Positions 14,084-19,802 of a DNA stretch of 19,802 nt are shown piece by piece; the stretch's first letter is position 1; every line of letters starts with the position of its first letter. Made by a program: the position numbers and the translations under genes. This DNA comes from CBEULR01 sp965544035 (lineage in GTDB: Bacteria; Bacillota; Desulfotomaculia; Desulfotomaculales; Desulforudaceae). The DNA is taken from positions 1-19,802 of the forward strand of contig CBEULR010000023.1 of the NCBI GenBank assembly GCA_965544035.1, read 5' to 3'. The notes beneath the pieces are model-generated. The model did not search any database. It was not told the origin of the DNA and worked only from the letters and a program-made list of their open reading frames with translations.

Positions 14084-15036
14084 GTGCCGTTATCTTGTGT
14101 CTGCCGCTCCTCATCAATAACAACTATTTGCTGAGCATCCTGATCGTAATCGGCCTGTACGCCATCGTAGCCCAGGGGCTTGGGCTCCTGATGGGCTATG
14201 CGGGGCAGGTCTCGTTCGGGCATGCCGCCTTCTACGGACTCGGCGCTTATACGGCGGCCATTCTGGCTGTTCGCTTTGGCTGGCCGCCTCTGCTCTGCGT
14301 CCTGGCCGCCCCGGTACTGCCCGCCCTGGTGGCGCTCCTCATCGGACGGCCGATCCTGAAGCTGCGGGAACACTATCTGGTACTGGCGACACTGGGGTTC
14401 GGCATCCTGGCCTTCAGCCTCTTCAACGACTTGACCGAACTGACCGGCGGACCTTCGGGCCTCACCGGCATCCCGTACCTGAACATCGGTCCGCTGGTAT
14501 TGAGTACCGACCGGCAGTACTTCTACGTGGTCTGGTTCGTCCTCGGCCTGACGATACTCGCGATGAGCAATCTGATTAATTCACCGGTGGGCCGCGCGTT
14601 CCGTTCCATACACTCCAGCGAACGGGCGGCCGAAGCCTCAGGCCTGAACACCGCCCTGCTCAAGCTCCAGGTGTTTATATTAAGCGCCTTTCTGGCGGGA
14701 CTTGCCGGAAGCCTCTACGCGTTTTGGGTGACCTTTGTCGGACCCTCCCCATTCGGGTTCACCGCATCCATCGAATTTGTCCTGATGGCCGTTGTCGGCG
14801 GGTTGGGCACCCTATGGGGCCCTGTGCTGGGAGCAGCGATCATCGTGGGAATGACCGAGTTTCTCCGGTGGGCCGTTCCAATGGTGCTGCCTGGAGCGGG
14901 CGGTGAGTTCGAGATCGTGTTCTTCGGCATCCTCTTCGTTCTGATAATGCTTTTGCGGCCACAGGGGATTCTTGTGCCGGCGGTAAACAGGATTAAGTCC
15001 GGCGGAATAGCGAGGGAAGAAAAATGCTCCGGGTAG
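14047..15036 (+). CDS. livM: Branched-chain amino acid ABC transporter permease LivM
   Basis: Second permease of the transporter, 329 residues, about eight to ten membrane segments. Typical motifs are MGYAGQVSFGHAAFYGLGAYTAAIL, LVLATLGFGI, TELTGGPSGLTGIP, VGRAFRSIHSSERAAEASGLN (coupling helix) and VGGLGTLWGPVLGAA. The TTG start lies 7 bases after a GGGGAGG SD within the end of livH. The overlaps on both sides indicate translational coupling and stoichiometric assembly with LivH, LivG and LivF. Confidence 0.95.
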   Translation: MAARKTWLWIALGAVILCLPLLINNNYLLSILIVIGLYAIVAQGLGLLMGYAGQVSFGHAAFYGLGAYTAAILAVRFGWPPLLCVLAAPVLPALVALLIGRPILKLREHYLVLATLGFGILAFSLFNDLTELTGGPSGLTGIPYLNIGPLVLSTDRQYFYVVWFVLGLTILAMSNLINSPVGRAFRSIHSSERAAEASGLNTALLKLQVFILSAFLAGLAGSLYAFWVTFVGPSPFGFTASIEFVLMAVVGGLGTLWGPVLGAAIIVGMTEFLRWAVPMVLPGAGGEFEIVFFGILFVLIMLLRPQGILVPAVNRIKSGGIAREEKCSG

Positions 15037-15794
15037 ACGGATTGGTGAAACAGTTTGGGGGGCTGGTGGCCGTACGGGGGGTCTGCTTCGATACCAGGCC
15101 CGGCGAAGTCCTGGGGCTGATCGGGCCGAACGGGGCCGGCAAAACCACGGTCTTTAACCTGATCACCGGGATGCTGCGCCCGGATCAGGGGGAAATACTC
15201 TTCAACGGCAGGAGACTCAACGGGCTCCGGCCGTATCAGATCGCTTCCCTGGGAATCAGACGCACCTTCCAGAATTTGGAGCTTTTCACCAACCTGACCG
15301 TTGCCGAGAACGTGATGGTCGGAGGGTACCTGGGGAGCAGGGTCGGTTTTGCCGGGAGCCTTTTCCGCCGCCCCGGCCCGATGCGGCAGGAACGGATACT
15401 CTATGAGAAGGCCTTGGAACTGCTCGCCCTTCTGGGCCTTGAAGACTCCGCCGATCTTCCGGCGGGGAGTCTGCCCTTCGGGCGGCAGCGGCTGCTGGAA
15501 ATCGTCCGGGCGCTGGCCGGCGAGCCGGAGGTGCTGCTCCTGGACGAACCTGCGGCCGGCCTAAACCACTCGGAATCCCGTGACCTCGCGGAATTTATAC
15601 GGTCCCTGGCTCAAGCCGGATACGCGCTTGTACTCGTTGAACACGACATGGAAACGGTGATGAGTGTGGCGGACCGGATAGTGGTGCTTAATTTCGGCGA
15701 GGTAATCGCCACCGGCACCCCGGCCGAGATTCAGGCCGACCAGGAAGTGATCGCGGCCTACTTGGGTAAAGAGGAGGGGGCAGACATATGCTGA
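15024..15794 (+). CDS. livG: Branched-chain amino acid ABC transporter ATP-binding protein LivG
   Basis: ATPase subunit of 256 residues. It has Walker A GPNGAGKT, a Q-loop in RRTFQNLELFTNLTV, the signature region LPFGRQRLLEIVRAL, Walker B LLLDEPAAGLN and the switch histidine in LVLVEHDMETVMSVADRI. The C-terminal VIAAYLGKEE tail is characteristic of LivG. The signature reads LPFGRQR where LSYGQQR is usual, a conservative change. The ATG at 15024 overlaps livM by 13 bp. It would pair with LivF to energise LivHM. Confidence 0.96.
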   Translation: MLRVDGLVKQFGGLVAVRGVCFDTRPGEVLGLIGPNGAGKTTVFNLITGMLRPDQGEILFNGRRLNGLRPYQIASLGIRRTFQNLELFTNLTVAENVMVGGYLGSRVGFAGSLFRRPGPMRQERILYEKALELLALLGLEDSADLPAGSLPFGRQRLLEIVRALAGEPEVLLLDEPAAGLNHSESRDLAEFIRSLAQAGYALVLVEHDMETVMSVADRIVVLNFGEVIATGTPAEIQADQEVIAAYLGKEEGADIC

Positions 15795-16516
15795 CTGTGA
15801 AGAATCTTGTAGTCACACGTGGTCACGTCAGGGCTCTCGCCGGAGTGTCCTTTTCGGTTAGTGCCGGTGAGGTTTTGGTGATTCTGGGAGCCAACGGCGC
15901 CGGAAAGAGCACTCTCCTGGGCTCAATCGCCGGGCTTTACCCGCCCGCCGCCGGGGAGCTGAGCCTTGACGGCAGACCGATGAACGGTCTGTCGCCCGAA
16001 GCCGTCGTCCGCAAGGGGATCAGCCTGGTTCCGGAAAACCGGGAACTGTTTCCGGAGCTTAGCGTTCGGGATAACCTGCTGCTCGGCGCTTTTCACCGTT
16101 ACCGCGGCGACAGGAAGCGCCTGGCGGAGGACCTCACCCGCACGTTGGCTCTGTTTCCGGCTCTGAAAGAGAAACTGAACCGTCCGGCCCGCACTCTGAG
16201 CGGGGGGTTGCAACAGATGGTCGCCATCGGCCGGGCACTGATGGCCGGACCGCGGCTGTTGTTGATGGATGAACCGTCGATCGGCCTGGCACCGCTTGTC
16301 GTCCACGAGATAATGCAAACCGTGCGCCGGCTCAGGGAGCAGGGACACACCATCATCCTGGTGGAACAAAACGCCCGGGCCGCACTGCGCGTAGGCACCC
16401 GGGTGCTGGTGATGGAACAGGGAAAGATCACGTTCTCCGGAGAACCGGATGAGGTGGCCCACAGCGGCAGCCTTCAGTCCGCCTATCTCGGCCGCAGGGG
16501 CACAGCCGTCAATTAA
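15788..16516 (+). CDS. livF: Branched-chain amino acid ABC transporter ATP-binding protein LivF
   Basis: Second ATPase subunit, 242 residues. It has Walker A GANGAGKST, a Q-loop near VPENRELFPELSVRDNLLLGAF, the signature LSGGLQQMVAIGRAL, Walker B LLLMDEPSIGLAP and the switch region IILVEQNARAAL, all LivF-type. Two small departures are visible: the A-loop aromatic residue usual in YG is replaced (LVVTRGHVRAL), and the signature has LSGGLQ in place of LSGGEQ. A GAGGAGGGGG SD precedes the ATG by 7 bases. It overlaps livG by 7 bp and is the last gene of the operon. No clear terminator follows; the convergent gene ends 16 bp later. Confidence 0.95.
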   Translation: MLTVKNLVVTRGHVRALAGVSFSVSAGEVLVILGANGAGKSTLLGSIAGLYPPAAGELSLDGRPMNGLSPEAVVRKGISLVPENRELFPELSVRDNLLLGAFHRYRGDRKRLAEDLTRTLALFPALKEKLNRPARTLSGGLQQMVAIGRALMAGPRLLLMDEPSIGLAPLVVHEIMQTVRRLREQGHTIILVEQNARAALRVGTRVLVMEQGKITFSGEPDEVAHSGSLQSAYLGRRGTAVN

Positions 16517-16532
16517 ACACGGTGTCCCCTTA

Positions 16533-16970
16533 TTACTGCGGAACATCCAACAGATCGGTGAGGAATCCCTCCTGACCGGTATACCGGTAAATAAGGTCGA
16601 TTCCGAAGTGGCTCATCAGGCCCACGGCGACCGCCCAGAGCACAAGGCTGATCGTCATCCAGTAGGTAATCTGTTTCTTGGTTCCGCCGAAGCTCATCGC
16701 CAGAAGCGCCCCCAGGTGACTGCCCGTCGCGATCGGGGAAACGAGGGCCAAACCGGGAAGACCATACCTTTTCCAGATACGGGCCGCCCTTTCCTTTCGT
16801 GTGTTTTTCCGGGCCGGGCTTTCCTCCGTTCCTTCATTTCTCCGCTTGAACCAGGACATGATCTGGTCGGTCAGAAAGATCAGCAGCAGGATGGTGCTCA
16901 TGTTGCCGGCAAAAGCCACCAGCGTAACCGGCAGAGCAGGCAATCCCGCCGCCACGGCGATCGGGATCAC
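16533..16970 (-). CDS. Small multidrug export family membrane protein, start uncertain
   Basis: Membrane protein of the small multi-drug export family (COG2426 type). At least 145 residues can be read from the GTG at 16970, with ALPVTLVAFAGNMSTILLLIFLTD, a charged loop, then GLPGLALVSPIATGSHLGALLA and a further membrane segment. The family's first membrane segment and its PxxE(L/I)xxxIP motif are encoded further upstream in the same open frame (ITAATPLLEIAVVIPIAV), which continues to about 17039 without ATG, GTG or TTG. Either a non-standard start is used (ATC at 17039 follows AAAAGGGTG by about 7 bases) or the 5' end is altered. It lies just after argH on the same strand. The function is unproven even for relatives. 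Confidence 0.8.
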   Translation of the reverse strand: MIPIAVAAGLPALPVTLVAFAGNMSTILLLIFLTDQIMSWFKRRNEGTEESPARKNTRKERAARIWKRYGLPGLALVSPIATGSHLGALLAMSFGGTKKQITYWMTISLVLWAVAVGLMSHFGIDLIYRYTGQEGFLTDLLDVPQ

Positions 16971-17063
16971 AACGGCAATTTCCAGAAGAGGGGTAGCAGC
17001 GGTGATGAATACGACAGCGTATGCGATAAGTAGTCCGATAGCGGCTCACCCTTTTACAAGAAG

Positions 17064-18449
17064 CTAGTCTCCCCCTCGCGGCACCATCCGGCGGGCGCGG
17101 GCAATGGCCTCGCGCACCGCCTCGGGGGCAGGGCCGCCATAGACGCGGCGCGCGGCCAGAGACTGCTCGATGCTGATCGCCGGATACACATCCTCCTCGA
17201 TCACGGCCGAAAACTTGCGGAATTCTTCCAGGGTCAGGGATTCCAGGTCCTTGTCGTTTTCGATGCAGTAAAGCACGGCTCGGCCGACGATCCCGTGTGC
17301 CTCGCGGAAAGCCATGCCCTTCCGCACCAGATAATCGGCGAGGTCGGTAGCATTCACGAATCCGCCCCTGGTCGCGCGGCGCATCGCGCCTTCACGCACG
17401 CGGAGGGTGCGGACCATGGGCTCGAAAACGGTCAGACACTTTTTCACGGTGTCCACCACGTCGAATAGGACTTCTTTGTCCTCCTGCATATCCTTGTTGT
17501 AGGCCAGCGGCAGCCCCTTCATCATGGTTAGCACGGCCTGCAGGGCGCCGAAGACCCGTCCGGCCTTGCCCCGGGTCAGCTCGGCCATATCGGGATTCTT
17601 CTTCTGGGGCATAATGCTTGATCCGGTAGCGTACGCATCATCGACCTCGATAAAGGCAAACTCCGAGGTCGACCACAGGATTATCTCTTCGCAGAACCGG
17701 CTGAGGTGCATCATTATCACCGCAGCCGCCGCGCAGAATTCGATGACAAAGTCGCGGTCGGACACGGCATCCAGACTGTTTTCACTGATCCGCCCGAAGC
17801 CCAGTTCCCGAGCGACAAACTCCCGGTCCAGGGGAAAGACTGTACCGGCTAGCGCTCCGGCCCCGAGCGGCAGGACATCGGTCCGGTAGTAACAGTCGTG
17901 CAGGCGGCCGAGATCCCGGCCGAACATCTCAAAGTAGGCCAGCAGGTGATGGGCGTAGGTGACCGGCTGTGCCCGCTGCAGGTGGGTATAGCCGGGCATC
18001 ACGGTCTCCACGTGTTCCTCGGCCAGTTCCAGCAAGGTCCTCCGCAGGCGCTGCAGCAGTCCGCTAATCTCCCCGATCTCATCCTTCAGGTACATCCGCA
18101 CATCCAGAGCGACCTGGTCGTTCCGGCTTCGCCCGGTGTGCAGTTTCTTGCCAACCGCGCCGATTTTCTTGACCAGTTCCTGTTCGACCAGGCTGTGGAT
18201 ATCCTCCACTGCGGAAGAAAACTCCACCCGTCCGGCCTCGATATCTTCCAATACCGCTTCCAAACCGTTAACGATCTGCGCCGTCTCATCTTCCGTGATC
18301 ACGCCCACCCGCCCGAGCATGCGGGCGTGGGCGATGCTGCCCCGGATGTCCTGCCGGTACAGCCGGCGGTCGAAGAACAGCGATGAATGAAACTCTTCCA
18401 CCAGGCGGTCGCCTTCTTTGGCAAAGCGCCCCCCCCACAGCTTGGACAT
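17064..18449 (-). CDS. argH: Argininosuccinate lyase
   Basis: Cytoplasmic enzyme of the fumarase/aspartase superfamily that splits argininosuccinate into arginine and fumarate, the last step of arginine synthesis. The 461-residue length is normal. Signatures are SKLWGGRF at the start, HTGRSRND (104-111), the catalytic TH at 155-156 and the superfamily loop GSSIMPQKKNPD (276-287). The ATG at 18449 lies two bases after the end of the argG stop codon, so the two genes are co-transcribed and probably coupled. Confidence 0.98.
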   Translation of the reverse strand: MSKLWGGRFAKEGDRLVEEFHSSLFFDRRLYRQDIRGSIAHARMLGRVGVITEDETAQIVNGLEAVLEDIEAGRVEFSSAVEDIHSLVEQELVKKIGAVGKKLHTGRSRNDQVALDVRMYLKDEIGEISGLLQRLRRTLLELAEEHVETVMPGYTHLQRAQPVTYAHHLLAYFEMFGRDLGRLHDCYYRTDVLPLGAGALAGTVFPLDREFVARELGFGRISENSLDAVSDRDFVIEFCAAAAVIMMHLSRFCEEIILWSTSEFAFIEVDDAYATGSSIMPQKKNPDMAELTRGKAGRVFGALQAVLTMMKGLPLAYNKDMQEDKEVLFDVVDTVKKCLTVFEPMVRTLRVREGAMRRATRGGFVNATDLADYLVRKGMAFREAHGIVGRAVLYCIENDKDLESLTLEEFRKFSAVIEEDVYPAISIEQSLAARRVYGGPAPEAVREAIARARRMVPRGGD

Positions 18450-18450
18450 G

Positions 18451-19653
18451 CTACAATCCCGCCTTCTTTCGCATCATGGCCTGGACCTTCAGCGGCAGCC
18501 CGAACAGGTTGATGAAGCCTTCCGCGTCTTTCTGGTTGTAGACCTCATCCTCTTCGAAAGTGGCCAGATCCTGATTGTAGAGTGAATAGGGCGACCACGC
18601 GCCGGCCGGCACACAGTTTCCCTTATAGAGCTTCAGGCGCACCCGGCCGGTGACCGTGCGCTGTGTGACATCGATGAAGGCGTCCAGCGCCTCGCGCAGG
18701 GGCGAGAACCACATGCCGTCGTACACCAGCTCGGCGTAGCGCAGGGCGACCTGGTCTTTGTAATGCAGGGTGGCCCGGTCCAGCGTCAGGAGTTCCAGTT
18801 CCCGATGCGCCGCCACCAGGATGGTGCCGCCGGGGGTCTCGTAGATGCCCCGGGATTTCATCCCGACCAGCCGGTTCTCCACCATGTCCACGATACCCAC
18901 ACCGTTGGCGCCCCCGAGATCGTTCAGCCGTTCGAGCAGGGCCACGGGGCCGAGCGCCTCCCCGTCCAGTTTAACCGGAATACCCTGTTCAAACTCCAGT
19001 TCGACATAGGTGGGTCTGTCCGGTGCCTGCTCGGGCGGAACGGTCATCATGTAGAGATCATCGGGCGGGGCGTTGCCCGGGTCCTCCAGATCGCCGCCCT
19101 CGTGGCTCAGGTGCCAGATGTTCCGGTCCATGCTGTAGGGTTTCTCCTTGGTCACCGGCACCGGGATTCCATGCTCCTTGGCGTATTCGATCGCCTGCTC
19201 GCGGGAGCGGATGTCCCATTCCCGCCAGGGAGCAATGATCTTCAGGTCGGGGTTCAGGGCCTTTACGCCCAGCTCGAAACGCACCTGATCGTTCCCCTTG
19301 CCGGTGGCACCGTGGGCCACGGCCACCGCACCCTCGGCCTCCGCGACCTGCACCAGACGCTTGGCGATCAGCGGGCGGGCGATCGATGTGCCCAAGAGAT
19401 ACTTCCCTTCGTACACGGCACCCGACTTCAGATACGGGAATACATACTCCCGGACAAACTCTTCCTTTACGTCCTCGATATAAACACCGGCGGCACCGCT
19501 GGCCAGCGCCTTTTCGCGCACGGGTCCCAGTTCCTCACCCTGGCCGAGGTCGGCTGCCATGGCGATGACGTCGTACCCGTAATTCTCTTTCAGCCAGGGA
19601 ATGATGATGGAAGTGTCCAGTCCGCCCGAATAAGCTAACACCACTTTGGGCAT
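18451..19653 (-). CDS. argG: Argininosuccinate synthase
   Basis: ATP-dependent ligase joining citrulline and aspartate, the penultimate step of arginine synthesis. It is 400 residues, the usual length. The N-terminal ATP pyrophosphatase P-loop AYSGGLDTSI (7-16) is clear, followed by a GHGATGKGNDQVRFE-like block (AHGATGKGNDQVRFE), WREWDIRSREQ and EKPYSMDRNIWHLS. The frame is open to an ATG at 19707, but the conserved protein begins at MPKVVLAYSGG and an AAAGGAG SD precedes the ATG at 19653 by about 10 bases. It is first in the argG-argH operon. Confidence 0.98.
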   Translation of the reverse strand: MPKVVLAYSGGLDTSIIIPWLKENYGYDVIAMAADLGQGEELGPVREKALASGAAGVYIEDVKEEFVREYVFPYLKSGAVYEGKYLLGTSIARPLIAKRLVQVAEAEGAVAVAHGATGKGNDQVRFELGVKALNPDLKIIAPWREWDIRSREQAIEYAKEHGIPVPVTKEKPYSMDRNIWHLSHEGGDLEDPGNAPPDDLYMMTVPPEQAPDRPTYVELEFEQGIPVKLDGEALGPVALLERLNDLGGANGVGIVDMVENRLVGMKSRGIYETPGGTILVAAHRELELLTLDRATLHYKDQVALRYAELVYDGMWFSPLREALDAFIDVTQRTVTGRVRLKLYKGNCVPAGAWSPYSLYNQDLATFEEDEVYNQKDAEGFINLFGLPLKVQAMMRKKAGL

Positions 19654-19724
19654 CTCTTGCTTGCTCCTTTCAGCACAGAAATAGGACATTACTGTCTTTA
19701 GTGGCATCCGGGTTTAAATCCCTC

Positions 19725-19759
19725 TACTACTAGATACTAGATACTCGCTACTCACTACT
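19725..19759. repeat. Five degenerate 7-bp tandem units upstream of argG
   Basis: Five units of 7 bp sit 72-106 bases before the argG start: TACTACT, AGATACT, AGATACT, CGCTACT and CACTACT, all ending TACT. A 5-bp hairpin (GACCC 19765-19769, GGGTC 19776-19780) follows. No recognisable ARG box and no clear promoter pair is seen in 19654-19802. Confidence 0.6.
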
Positions 19760-19802
19760 GATTCGACCCCAAAAAGGGTCCAATTTAGGGTATAACATAT
19801 AA

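Noticed and set aside
16517..16532. Terminator between convergent livF and the small multidrug export gene
   Set aside because: Only 16 bp separate the stops, and no stem with a T-tract is visible there.
18763..19638. 291-codon + strand frame opposite argG
   Set aside because: Antisense shadow of a highly conserved enzyme, with no SD and no recognisable fold.
19778..19794. TTGGAC (complement of 19778-19783) and TATACC (complement of 19789-19794) as an argG promoter
   Set aside because: They are in the wrong order and spacing to form a -35/-10 pair; any -35 for the latter would lie outside the window.

Overview
The window is chromosomal DNA from a fairly GC-rich Firmicute. Most genes have a strong purine-rich Shine-Dalgarno (SD) site (AGGAGG type), TTG and GTG starts are frequent, and a T-box leader precedes an amino-acid transporter operon. 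The mix of Liv transporter, AzlCD, a DUF3160 lipoprotein and argGH would suit a Desulfotomaculum/Pelotomaculum-like clostridial relative. That placement is inferred from style, not from a marker gene. I see no rRNA, tRNA, CRISPR array, prophage or insertion sequence.

Region 1 (1-2472): azlC-azlD (branched-chain amino acid exporter) on the + strand meet a minus-strand vapB-vapC toxin-antitoxin pair tail to tail. The pair's promoter contains a perfect inverted repeat. A MOSC-domain gene follows on the minus strand with its own promoter.

Region 2 (2473-3810): rsgA, a circularly permuted ribosome-assembly GTPase, ends in a strong hairpin. Its leader holds a 17-codon ORF with a good SD. Directly after that ORF lies a segment that can pair either with a nearby arm or with the rsgA SD itself. 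This is the best candidate in the window for an undescribed regulatory system.

Region 3 (3867-11316): a long minus-strand series. Read in transcription order it is a stand-alone HMA metal chaperone, a P1B-type ATPase with CPG in place of CPC, a CPNC thioredoxin-like protein, a Tat-type metallophosphoesterase, a DUF3160 lipoprotein, a secreted FG-GAP-like calcium-motif protein, a glycerophosphodiester phosphodiesterase and a ThuA-like protein.

Region 4 (11317-16516): a T-box riboswitch with a visible promoter, specifier region, antiterminator and terminator controls livKHMGF, a complete branched-chain amino acid ABC importer with overlapping genes. A valine specifier is the best reading but is uncertain. 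AzlCD (export) and Liv (import) thus handle the same substrates.

Region 5 (16533-19802): minus-strand argG-argH (last two steps of arginine synthesis), followed by a small multidrug export family membrane protein whose first membrane segment lies upstream of any canonical start codon. A short 7-bp tandem repeat and a hairpin lie upstream of argG.
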